A DNA stretch of 64,000 bases, taken from Bacteroidota bacterium (GTDB lineage: Bacteria; Bacteroidota; Bacteroidia; B-17B0; Aurantibacillaceae). The stretch is from positions 1 to 64,000 of the forward strand of contig JANYEQ010000102.1 in NCBI GenBank assembly GCA_025363015.1. The letters run 5' to 3'. Below are positions 17,387-25,934 of this stretch, in pieces. Positions within the stretch are counted from its first letter, which is position 1, and each line of letters starts with the position of its first letter. A program made the position numbers and the translations under genes. The notes under the pieces are model-generated. The model made no database searches and was not told the DNA's origin. It was given only the letters and a program-made list of their open reading frames with translations.

Positions 17387-18478
17387 ATGAGTACTCATAC
17401 AATTATTCGTTTCAACAATACTAACCGCCAGTTTTATACTGAGGTTAAAAAAAGAGTAGATGGTTATTTTAAAGAAAACCAGATTAGTAAAAATGGTAAC
17501 ATAAATATGTACCTAAAAACCATATTTATGTTTGCCGCTTACTTAACGCCCTATTTTTTAATAACATTAAACGTTTTTGAAAGTAAAACTACCTGGTTTT
17601 TATTAGCCGTAATTATGGGCTTTACAATGGCTGGCATTGGTTTATGCGTAATGCACGACGCCAACCATGGCAGTTACAGCAAAAACACTAAATTTAACCG
17701 TGCAATGGGTTATGTATCATTGGTATTATTAGGTGGCCACTCGTTAAATTGGCGCATACAACACAACGTAATACACCATACTTATACCAATGTGCATGAG
17801 CATGATGAAGACATTGCTCCTCCAGGGTTTATGCGTTTTGAACCACATGCTGAGAAAAAAAGTATTCATAAATTACAATTTTTATACGCTTGGTTTTTTT
17901 ATGGAATGATGACCCTAATGTGGAGCACCACTAAAGATTTTAAACAATTAAACCGATACAACAAAAAAGGTTTATTAAAAGGTGCAAATACAACTTATGG
18001 AACAGAGTTAACGGTTATTATTTTATCTAAAATGGTTTATTATGGCTATATGTTGTTACCTTACTTTTTAGTAAAGGAAATGACAATTTTAAATTGGTTA
18101 TGTGGTTTTGTAATGTTGCATTATATTGCAGGTTTAGTTTTAGCTATGATTTTTCAACCAGCGCATGTAGTTGAAGAAACCTCTTTTCCGCTTCCAAGTA
18201 GCGAAGGCACTTTAGAAGAACACTGGGCACAACACCAATTACGCACTACTATGAATTTTGCAACTGGCGACCCTGTATTTTCGTGGTTAGTGGGCGGCTT
18301 AAACTATCAAGTAGAACATCATTTATTTCCAACAATATGCCATGTGCATTATCCTAAAATATCTAAAATTGTAAAAGAAACCGCTGCCGAATTTAACTTA
18401 CCGTACCTCAGCCAAAAAACATTTTTGGGCGCCTTATGGTCGCACGAACGAATGCTTTGGAAATTAGGTAGAGTTTAA
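17387..18478 (+). CDS. Membrane fatty-acid (acyl-lipid/acyl-CoA) desaturase
   Basis: A 363-residue integral membrane di-iron desaturase. The three histidine boxes are complete: H90-DAN-H94, H126-NVI-HH131 and Q308-VE-HH312. Four or more hydrophobic stretches surround them. The QVEHH third box, with Q in place of the first H, is typical of front-end desaturases related to linoleoyl-CoA desaturase. The enzyme inserts a double bond into a fatty acyl chain and so adjusts membrane fluidity. No cytochrome b5 domain is fused, so electrons must come from a separate ferredoxin or b5. It has its own promoter and terminator and is monocistronic. Regiospecificity cannot be told from sequence. Confidence 0.9.
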   Translation: MSTHTIIRFNNTNRQFYTEVKKRVDGYFKENQISKNGNINMYLKTIFMFAAYLTPYFLITLNVFESKTTWFLLAVIMGFTMAGIGLCVMHDANHGSYSKNTKFNRAMGYVSLVLLGGHSLNWRIQHNVIHHTYTNVHEHDEDIAPPGFMRFEPHAEKKSIHKLQFLYAWFFYGMMTLMWSTTKDFKQLNRYNKKGLLKGANTTYGTELTVIILSKMVYYGYMLLPYFLVKEMTILNWLCGFVMLHYIAGLVLAMIFQPAHVVEETSFPLPSSEGTLEEHWAQHQLRTTMNFATGDPVFSWLVGGLNYQVEHHLFPTICHVHYPKISKIVKETAAEFNLPYLSQKTFLGALWSHERMLWKLGRV

Positions 18479-18502
18479 TAATTAAAAAAATAATTAATTA
18501 AA

Positions 18503-18530
18503 AAATAGCTGAAAGAAATTTCAGCTATTT
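18503..18530 (+). terminator. Hairpin terminator after the desaturase gene
   Basis: A perfect 12-bp stem (AAATAGCTGAAA / TTTCAGCTATTT) closed by a GAAA tetraloop, 25 bases after the stop codon. The 3' side carries only a short, broken T run, so it may act more as an RNA-stabilising 3' end than as a strong intrinsic terminator. Confidence 0.65.
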
Positions 18531-18579
18531 CTGTATTTGGCCAATTCTAAAAAATAAATAACTTTATTATCTAGAAACA

Positions 18580-18767
18580 ATGAAAAACAAAACATTCATC
18601 TCTATAACTCTCTTTTAGTATTACATATTTTTACTTTTTGTAACAAACAAGTAAAGACAAATTTCCTGCAAGACAGAGTCAGCTCGTCAAAAAAAATTAA
18701 AGATGACCTGGCAAAAAAAAGCCGTGGATTATTGCAGAACAAAGTTGGTAAATTTTTAGCTCTGTAG
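18580..18767 (+). pseudogene. Frameshifted small lipoprotein gene remnant
   Basis: An ATG at 18580 opens MKNKTFISITLF and hits TAG at 18616. One extra T in the TTTT run just before it would join this to LVLHIFTFCNKQ and a hydrophilic tail ending at TAG 18765-18767. The composite reads as a normal lipoprotein signal (hydrophobic core, then FC). A second frame change in an eight-A run near 18713 would extend a different frame through AVDYCRTKLVNF and further scraps up to about 18837. I take this as a decaying gene of unknown family. Sequencing error in homopolymers is possible, but the surrounding genes are intact. Confidence 0.45.
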
Positions 18768-18847
18768 CGGTAGAAATGAAGGCATAACTGTTTGTAATGA
18801 GAAAACCTTTACCAACTTTTTAAATAATAAATCATGAGGGGTCATCT
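18701..18847. repeat. Nested inverted repeats, 147 bp
   Basis: Two perfect inverted repeats are nested. The outer pair is AGATGACC (18701-18708) with GGTCATCT (18840-18847). The inner pair is AAAGTTGGTAAA (18741-18752) with TTTACCAACTTT (18808-18819). The interior (18753-18807) is less AT-rich than the flanks and has stops in all forward frames. This could be a structured RNA or the relic of a small non-autonomous mobile element. Neither is proven, and the 5' half overlaps the lipoprotein remnant. Confidence 0.5.
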
Positions 18848-18898
18848 CCACAAAGCGTTATTCTGTTTATTTTTATATTTTATAACAAACAACAAGCA

Positions 18899-20482
18899 TT
18901 ATCTCACAAACAAATCTTTTTTAGATTTTGGGCGTTTGTTATAAATCCAATTAAAGCCTTTTAAATTTGCCTCTTCTAAATTTACATCTTTTATAGGTGT
19001 TACTTCTCCTTCGGTATTGGGTTTTAAGGTTACGCGTTCAATATCTTGGTTTTTAAACCACAATAAAATTTCGGTACAATTGGTTTTATTTAAACCCACC
19101 GCTTTATTTTTACTAGTAGGAAAATATAATGCATTAGCATTGCCACTTACAATGGCTTTACGAATGGTATCTTGCCTTATAAATGCTTCAATACTTCGGC
19201 CACTTAATTGGTTAAACTTTGTATTATTTTTCAAACTATCTACTTGTTGAATTAAAAACGCATTGCCCTCTAACTTAAAACCATTAATTGCACTTTTACC
19301 TATATTTATTTTAATTAATTTTGCAGTAGCTTGCGAATTTTTGCTCCATAACACGGGCGTTTTAAATAATTGAATTAACGAATCTATGGTGTTTAAACTT
19401 GCCGAGTCGGCTTGAGCTTGTATATCTTTTTTAAATAATTTTACATGATGGTAGGCATTTAAAAAATTATTTACTGAATCTAAATCTCTATGGTAAAGCG
19501 TGTCGGCAGAAATAAAAAGTGTATCGTTGTCTATTATTCGCGCATAAAGAGCGTGCTTAGTAACTAAGGCTTCTGATTTTTTTTCTTTGTACTCTATGTA
19601 ATCGCCATATAAAATAGATTTTTGAGCTGTATCAATTAAACGTACATTTCTATAAGCTCTACCCACATTTGCTACTCTATCATAAAATAAACTATCGCCC
19701 GTAAGTTTTTGTTCTTTGGTTATTAATAAAGCATGTTGACTAAATTGCGCTTTTTCTTTATCGGTATTGTACCAACCATTTTCGCAGTATATATAATCGT
19801 TTTTGCTTAAAATAATACTTGGACCTAAAAAATACGCGGTTTTAGTAATGGTATTGTAGCGAGAGGTATCTGATTTCATTTTATACTCGGGGTTTACCAA
19901 CTCTACATCGTAATGAAACGCCACCTCTTTTGTAGCTGAATAATAATGTCCGTTTTTACTCGTTAATGTATTTTGTTTATTAATAATGGTGCCTCCGTCA
20001 TAATAATTGGCAATTGAGTTTCCCACATCAAAAGTTAAATGATGTGTGGTTAAAATCATATCTTTTTCTACACATTTTACGTTACTATCTAAACGTGCTA
20101 TTTTTGTTTTACCATCATAAAATAATTTATTGCCGGTAACGGTAATGCTATCGCCTTTGGTAATTTTAATATGGCCGCTGGCTTGCATTTTATTATCACC
20201 ATCAAAAATTAAAGCTGTATCGCAGGTTAATATAGCGCCATCGTGTGCGCAAATAACATCGCCAGTTAAAATTTTAGCTTCACTTTTGTTTTTATCAAAT
20301 TCAATTTTTGAGGCGTGTCTAATTTCAATTTCTTTTTGCTTAGGTGCAGTGGTATTTGTAACTACAGAAGTGGGGGCAATTTTAATTTTATTTTTTTTAG
20401 ATTTATTTTTTATTGTTTGTGAAACACTGCTTAAACTAAGCAGCAAAAAAATAAATAAACTATACTGCTTAACAAAAAACAA
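18899..20482 (-). CDS. OstA-like organic solvent tolerance / LPS transport protein
   Basis: 527 residues with a signal peptide (MFFVKQYSLFIFLLLSLSSVSQ) followed by a basic linker. From about residue 50 onward it carries successive OstA/LptA-like strands: ILTGDVICAHDGAILTCDTAL, ASGHIKITKGDSITVTGNKLFY, then repeated LxGDSLFYD and LYGDYIEY units. This beta-jellyroll array is the OstA-like fold that in LptA and LptD carries lipopolysaccharide across the periplasm. The protein matches the Bacteroidota OstA-like group, which is shorter than full LptD and lacks an obvious C-terminal barrel. A role in LPS transport is inferred from family. It stands alone. Confidence 0.82.
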   Translation of the reverse strand: MFFVKQYSLFIFLLLSLSSVSQTIKNKSKKNKIKIAPTSVVTNTTAPKQKEIEIRHASKIEFDKNKSEAKILTGDVICAHDGAILTCDTALIFDGDNKMQASGHIKITKGDSITVTGNKLFYDGKTKIARLDSNVKCVEKDMILTTHHLTFDVGNSIANYYDGGTIINKQNTLTSKNGHYYSATKEVAFHYDVELVNPEYKMKSDTSRYNTITKTAYFLGPSIILSKNDYIYCENGWYNTDKEKAQFSQHALLITKEQKLTGDSLFYDRVANVGRAYRNVRLIDTAQKSILYGDYIEYKEKKSEALVTKHALYARIIDNDTLFISADTLYHRDLDSVNNFLNAYHHVKLFKKDIQAQADSASLNTIDSLIQLFKTPVLWSKNSQATAKLIKINIGKSAINGFKLEGNAFLIQQVDSLKNNTKFNQLSGRSIEAFIRQDTIRKAIVSGNANALYFPTSKNKAVGLNKTNCTEILLWFKNQDIERVTLKPNTEGEVTPIKDVNLEEANLKGFNWIYNKRPKSKKDLFVR

Positions 20483-20692
20483 ATTAATACAATTTTATAA
20501 ATAATATTTATAAAGATAAATTATTTTTACTTCGTCGTAATTTTATTCTGTGTTTTTTTTAAGATTTTAATTGGTATAATTAAAAAAATTAAGCAGAATG
20601 GCTGATATATTTGAACTATTTTTTAAATAAACGTAACACAACCAAATATTATATTTGATACTTAAATAAAATTTATTGCGTTTAATTAGTAA

Positions 20693-23600
20693 CTACTCTT
20701 TTACTAATTTTTTATAGTACAAATTGCCGTTAATACTTATTTTTAAAAAGTATGTACCAGCGGCAATGTTGCCTGTATAAAGTGTTTGGTTTAAAATACC
20801 TTTTTCTTCTTTACTTTCGGTTAATAGCAATTCTCTTCCTAACACATCAACAATACTAATTTTTACTTTGCTAGCAGTGGCGTTTTGAAGTTTAAAATTT
20901 AATTGGTTTGTAAATGGGTTTGGATATACTTGCAAGCCTATCACCTCCGCATTTTCTTTAATGCCAAGGGTTGAAGCTGTATCTACTTTTTGCCCATTAC
21001 TACTAATTACACTACTAAATAAACCCGCACCGTTTTCAGACTTAATATTAAAATAGTAAATTGTATTTTGTACTAAGGTTAATGTTTTGGCAGTAACCGC
21101 CGTTGCACCCCAATTATTTGTCCAGCCTAATGTATTTATAGCACCTGGCGAAGTACCAATACTATACCAATAACGTGCAATGGCAGAATTTGTATCAAAC
21201 GAGTTGCCCCAATTTGCACGTAACGAATCGGTAGTATTTACCACCGAAATATCAGTAGTAGGTCCGTCATTTACAAAAGTAATGTTGCTTGGCGGTGTCC
21301 AATCTATATTAATGTTTTCGGTATCAATAGCCGATAAATTACCGGCACTATCTTGACAAATAGATTTTATTTTACCAGCTAATTGGCTCGAACTTTGGTT
21401 TTGATAACGCATTTCGTTTGCTAAACCATTACCAACATTTATACCCACTGTATTCGTTCGCGAGCGATATACTTTAATTTCATCCACACTAAATTTACAA
21501 TTGCCACTTCTAAAACTAATGGCATTGCCATTTGTATAAGGTGTAGGATCTATCCAACTGGCAACTGCAGCATTATTAAAGTACACTGTTATTTTCCCGG
21601 TTACGCGGTCGTAAATTGTTTTAATATCGTACCATTGCCCAGCACTAAATGTTAATGGTAAATCAATTTTTGGAGTACCAATGGCATTATTTACAACTTT
21701 ATATAATTGTACTTTTTGATCATCTAACCTAAACCATACAAAGTAGGAGTTGTTGCGATTACTACTATCTGCTTGGTCGCAAAAAAAGTGAAACCCTGCA
21801 CGTCGGCTAGTTCCTGTGCCTTCAAACTTCCCTAAAAAATGATATAAATAGCGGTTACTTAACGATTGGGTTAAGGCTGCATAAATATTGGTATTTCCTG
21901 CAGCAACACTGGCTTCATCACTTTGCACTAAGGCATTACCTGTAACTGTCCATGTTCCTACTTTTATTGTCCATTCTGGGTGAATAGCATTATCAAAATT
22001 ATCAGCAAAAAACCCTTTTGTGTAATTGGCACGCCACTCCGTACCATTAAAATCAATAGGTTGGTAATACCCTTTTTGCACACCACTTCCTCCCACATTA
22101 TCTGCATCGGCTACGGTTGCAGTAAAAGCTGCTGTTTTCCAAGCATTAGTAGTAGTAATGGTGGTAGTTGGTGCAATAACATCTGGCATACTCGCTGTTA
22201 CTGTACCATTCATAGTAAAGCTTGCAGCCCAACCTGGCTTATTGGTAGCGCAATCGCTTCTAAATTCAACTAACACGCTATCGTTAACGGATGTGATAGG
22301 TGCTGGGTTTACAGTGCCTGTGTACTGCGCTACTAATGGCGAATTAATGGAGCCACCGTTATAGATAAATAAATTATCATAATTATTCTCTAAATTAAAT
22401 GAGGTAAAACTTAGAGTAATGTTTGTAGCTCCTGCTTTTGTGAATAGCCAAAATTTCCGTTCATCATCGCCATAATTACCAGCTAAACCTCCTGTATCGT
22501 AAAACGAACCCGTAGAAGTAGTATACGTTGCGGTAATTGAATACGTATTATTAATTAATTTATAAAATTTTGCCCAATTCCAATAAGGTCCAGGGTCGTT
22601 ATGTGTTTGGTTAGGATACATTTGATGCCCTTTTACTTTTATACAAGTACCTTGCGCACATTGTTGAGTGGTACCACTACAACCTGGTCCATAATACGTT
22701 CTTAAGGGATTGATAGAATAACCAACACACATATCTTTAACCAAAGCAGCAGATGAAACATACATGGCATTGGTATACCAACTAGCATTATTGTTATAAC
22801 CTTCGTGCTCAATACCTAAGGTATATGGGTTTTCAGAACCAATGTGCCATGCTTTGTTAGCTTCTAATACCATTTGAGTAATTTGGCCATCGCTACTGCG
22901 TATTACATAATGAGCAGATGCACTGGCAGAACAATTTTGAAACCATGAAATACAACCTGCATAACTACCTTCTACATCGTGAATAGCAACAGCTGTAATG
23001 GGTGTGCCACTTCGACTACTGTAGTTACAGCTTGTTGGTGTCCAATTAGCTGAAGGATAATCGGGAGACAAAATAGAGGTAATAGAATTAAATTTAAAAT
23101 TAGCTCCAGCAGAATTTGTAATATATTGCCCATCAATAACAACACTTTTAGCACTTAATACCTCATAATTAGAGCCAAAAATTGTTTTTAAATTTAATTG
23201 GTAATCCGGAAAATTATACGCGTCTTGAAACTCTGAATTTGATAAAAACCAATATAATTGGTATAAATGTGCATTTAAAGCGTAATTATCTTGCAAGTTT
23301 TGACTTAATGGCAATTCGCTTAACGCAATAAAAATAGGTTGGTATTTAGCTAAATCTGTTCCAAATATATGTGCTTGAATTTGTAAATTATTAAACGCTT
23401 TTGCATAGGCTAAAATACTGGTTTCGGCATTTGAAATGATTGCTTCTGGGCTAAAGCCTGATAGTTGTGCCACTTTGTTTAAGTTGTTTCTAAAATAATT
23501 TTTACCATCTAAGGTTAAGCCCATTACTGAATAAGCACGAGGATAGCCAATGCAACTTGGTTCGTTGTCATCGTTTAAATGATGAAAACGCGTTTGGGTA

Positions 23601-23752
23601 AATGCCACTGCCTCTAAAACACCCTTGGGTATGGAAGGATAAAGACTATAAACTTTTTTAAACGATTGCTGAAATGAATTTTCAACAATTAAATCGTTAG
23701 CATTTATAATAAAAAAAGAAAAAATAGAAATAAGCGTAATTATTTTTTTCAT
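20693..23752 (-). CDS. T9SS-exported multidomain N-acetylmuramoyl-L-alanine amidase
   Basis: 1019 residues. Order: signal peptide (1-18); a lysozyme/SLT-like helical domain (about 40-120); Amidase_2 (about 250-395) with zinc ligands H258 (AIHDVEG), H376 and D386 (HNDPGPYWNW) plus GIEHEG at 313-318; a CUB-like domain (SFYDTGG to DNLFIYNGG); a concanavalin/LamG-like domain (DNFDNAIHPEWTI to VDEIKVYR); a fibronectin-like domain; and a type A sorting domain at the end (VYPNPFTNQLNF to GTYFLKIS). It should cleave the amide bond between muramic acid and peptide, acting outside the cell after T9SS export. In the SLT-like domain the expected catalytic Glu is missing (AFTQTRF). Monocistronic. Confidence 0.88.
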   Translation of the reverse strand: MKKIITLISIFSFFIINANDLIVENSFQQSFKKVYSLYPSIPKGVLEAVAFTQTRFHHLNDDNEPSCIGYPRAYSVMGLTLDGKNYFRNNLNKVAQLSGFSPEAIISNAETSILAYAKAFNNLQIQAHIFGTDLAKYQPIFIALSELPLSQNLQDNYALNAHLYQLYWFLSNSEFQDAYNFPDYQLNLKTIFGSNYEVLSAKSVVIDGQYITNSAGANFKFNSITSILSPDYPSANWTPTSCNYSSRSGTPITAVAIHDVEGSYAGCISWFQNCSASASAHYVIRSSDGQITQMVLEANKAWHIGSENPYTLGIEHEGYNNNASWYTNAMYVSSAALVKDMCVGYSINPLRTYYGPGCSGTTQQCAQGTCIKVKGHQMYPNQTHNDPGPYWNWAKFYKLINNTYSITATYTTSTGSFYDTGGLAGNYGDDERKFWLFTKAGATNITLSFTSFNLENNYDNLFIYNGGSINSPLVAQYTGTVNPAPITSVNDSVLVEFRSDCATNKPGWAASFTMNGTVTASMPDVIAPTTTITTTNAWKTAAFTATVADADNVGGSGVQKGYYQPIDFNGTEWRANYTKGFFADNFDNAIHPEWTIKVGTWTVTGNALVQSDEASVAAGNTNIYAALTQSLSNRYLYHFLGKFEGTGTSRRAGFHFFCDQADSSNRNNSYFVWFRLDDQKVQLYKVVNNAIGTPKIDLPLTFSAGQWYDIKTIYDRVTGKITVYFNNAAVASWIDPTPYTNGNAISFRSGNCKFSVDEIKVYRSRTNTVGINVGNGLANEMRYQNQSSSQLAGKIKSICQDSAGNLSAIDTENINIDWTPPSNITFVNDGPTTDISVVNTTDSLRANWGNSFDTNSAIARYWYSIGTSPGAINTLGWTNNWGATAVTAKTLTLVQNTIYYFNIKSENGAGLFSSVISSNGQKVDTASTLGIKENAEVIGLQVYPNPFTNQLNFKLQNATASKVKISIVDVLGRELLLTESKEEKGILNQTLYTGNIAAGTYFLKISINGNLYYKKLVKE

Positions 23753-23887
23753 TGTTTAAATTTTAGAAATGTGAAGTTATGTAATATGATTTGCAATTAA
23801 AAATAACATATTGACCGTTTTGCACAACTTTTTATTAATAAAGATGCTTAAAAGTGTTGTATAGAAGGGGCTAAAACGATTTTAAAT

Positions 23888-23917
23888 AATATTTAATATT
23901 TTAATTTATTAAATATT
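23888..23917 (-). terminator. AT-only inverted repeat at the end of the PorE-like gene
   Basis: An 11-bp perfect inverted repeat (AATATTTAATA / TATTAAATATT) with an 8-base loop touches the stop codon of the PorE-like gene. It contains no G or C, so the hairpin would be weak, and there is no strong T run. It may be a weak terminator or chance in AT-rich DNA. Confidence 0.3.
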
Positions 23918-25920
23918 TAATTCCCAAAACTTACCGCAATTATTTGAATTTTACGCTCCTGTGCAGCAAAAGGACTATACACCGAATTACGTTTATCTTT
24001 TAAATCGTCGCTTACTTTACTGGCAATTAATTCGCCAATGTCCACATCTTCAAAAATAATTTTCCCTTCGCCAACAGTTTCGTTATTAATGTATTTTTTA
24101 AACCACCCGTTTTTGGTTTCGGTAAAATAATTTCGCAAACTGCTTATGCGGCGTTTTGCCAAATTAACATTATAATCGGTACTTGCTAAGGGGCTGCAAT
24201 AACCTTTCATGGTAATTTTTACCAACTCACCTTTTAATACTACTTTTTCTAATAAATCTGAAAAGCGTTTTAAATCTTCCATACCTGCATCTACACTATC
24301 TGCAAAAAAATTATCTACGCGGTTTAAGGCTGTTTCTTTTTGTTCGCCCTCTAAGCCTTTTGGGTACTCGTACACATACTGCGGTACTAATTTTTTATAA
24401 TCATCGTAAGTCGTTTCATAATTTTTTGTTGTAAGTGTTTTTGTTGTTTTGGCATCGGGTTCATCGTTATGAAAGTATAACGTTAACGGACATAATAATT
24501 TCATTTGCCCGCGCATTATATCCAACGTATCTATTGGTTTTGGCGGAATGTTTAAGGGTTCAATACTAAAACGGTAAATATCGTTACAGCAATTTAATTT
24601 GTTTTCAAAATAAGATCCAATGCGGTTACTGCTCAGGTAAGCTCTATCGCGTGCCTTATTTACCGAATAATAAATATCGTTAAAGCTACTGTTAATAGGG
24701 TATCCAGCGTTTTGTGGTTCGGCAAAAACTGTATCATTAAACTGACTACTAAAAATATCAAAGCCGCCTAAACCTTTGTGGTAAGTACTACTAAAATATA
24801 ACGTGTTTCTTTCATTTACAAACCAAGGTGTAATTTCATCATCGGGTGTATTTACTTTTTTACCGCAATTAATAGGTTTTTCAAATGTACCATCGGCATT
24901 TTTTGTACAGTACCAAATATCTAAATTACCCTCGCCACCGCTTCTATTACTAGAAAAAAATAATACCGACTTTTTATTTAATTCGCCAAAACTTGGTTGT
25001 GTGGTATTAAATCCCTTTACATTAATTGGTTCGGGCATACGTTCTAAGGGTTGCCACTTGTTATTAACGTAATTGCTTACAAATAATTCGCAGGTATATT
25101 CACTCGCGTTTTTTGCTTTACAACGAGATACAATCATTTGTTTGTAATTGGCACTAAAGCAAGTATTGGCATTATGTAAATAGGTGGCGTTAATGTTTGT
25201 ATCTAATGCTTTTACTTTTTGCCATTTTAAATTTTTCATATCCGACTTATAAATTTTATTAAAACTTACATCGTTAGCATCTTTTTTTGATGGGTTTTTT
25301 AAAGACGAAAAATACAAACTGCTATCCATTTCAAAAGCAGCGTACTCACTTACTTTACTATTAATATTGGTATCTAAATGTTCAACCTTTGGTAGTATAG
25401 GTTTTTTAATAAGCAGCTGCGCTAAATCGCAAGCATCTATTTCTAATTTTGATTTTGCTAAATAATAATCGTAATTAATTTTTTTTGGGCCTGAACTCGC
25501 CGAAGTCCCTTTTTTAGTTTTACTAAATTTTGTAAACCACTTTTTTGCCTCTTTATATTGTGCTTTGTTTTTTAGTAATTGTCCTACCCAATAAAAACAC
25601 AAGGGGTAATTTTTGCCGTTATCTGTGGCAATAACTTTATTGTATAACCGAAAAGCAATATCTAAATCAAAATTTAAGCGGCTAGCCTCAGCATAATTGT
25701 ATTGTAAATCAACGCTACTACTATCTCTAAAATACAAACGGTTAAAGTACGAAGCGGCATTTACCCAGTCTTTATTAGCCATACTAGCTTGAGCGTCTGC
25801 CAATATTTTTCTATCAGATTGGGCATTTGCTTGAAGCAAAAGAAAGAACAAAAGGAAAAAAAATAATGGTTTCGACAAACCTGAGTACCATTTATTTATT
25901 GAAAATTTATACTTTAACAT
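23917..25920 (-). CDS. PorE-like OmpA-family protein (TPR, PD40, OmpA)
   Basis: 667 residues: signal region ending LLLQANAQ; TPR-like helices (about 40-150); WD40-like PD40 propeller blades (repeats such as VLFFSSNRSGGEGNLDIWYC, LYFSSTYHKGLGGFDIF and AYLSSNRIGSYFENK); a linker; and an OmpA-C-like region near the C-terminus (ITMKGYCSPLASTDYN, LAKRRISSLRNYF). This order resembles T9SS component PorE, which may anchor the machinery to peptidoglycan. The classical CRD between propeller and OmpA is replaced by a segment I cannot assign. It follows the PorP/SprF gene by 14 bases, the usual pairing in this phylum. Such pairs also occur as T9SS-associated paralogues beyond the core PorE. Confidence 0.82.
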   Translation of the reverse strand: MLKYKFSINKWYSGLSKPLFFFLLFFLLLQANAQSDRKILADAQASMANKDWVNAASYFNRLYFRDSSSVDLQYNYAEASRLNFDLDIAFRLYNKVIATDNGKNYPLCFYWVGQLLKNKAQYKEAKKWFTKFSKTKKGTSASSGPKKINYDYYLAKSKLEIDACDLAQLLIKKPILPKVEHLDTNINSKVSEYAAFEMDSSLYFSSLKNPSKKDANDVSFNKIYKSDMKNLKWQKVKALDTNINATYLHNANTCFSANYKQMIVSRCKAKNASEYTCELFVSNYVNNKWQPLERMPEPINVKGFNTTQPSFGELNKKSVLFFSSNRSGGEGNLDIWYCTKNADGTFEKPINCGKKVNTPDDEITPWFVNERNTLYFSSTYHKGLGGFDIFSSQFNDTVFAEPQNAGYPINSSFNDIYYSVNKARDRAYLSSNRIGSYFENKLNCCNDIYRFSIEPLNIPPKPIDTLDIMRGQMKLLCPLTLYFHNDEPDAKTTKTLTTKNYETTYDDYKKLVPQYVYEYPKGLEGEQKETALNRVDNFFADSVDAGMEDLKRFSDLLEKVVLKGELVKITMKGYCSPLASTDYNVNLAKRRISSLRNYFTETKNGWFKKYINNETVGEGKIIFEDVDIGELIASKVSDDLKDKRNSVYSPFAAQERKIQIIAVSFGN

Positions 25921-25934
25921 TTATAATTTCTATA

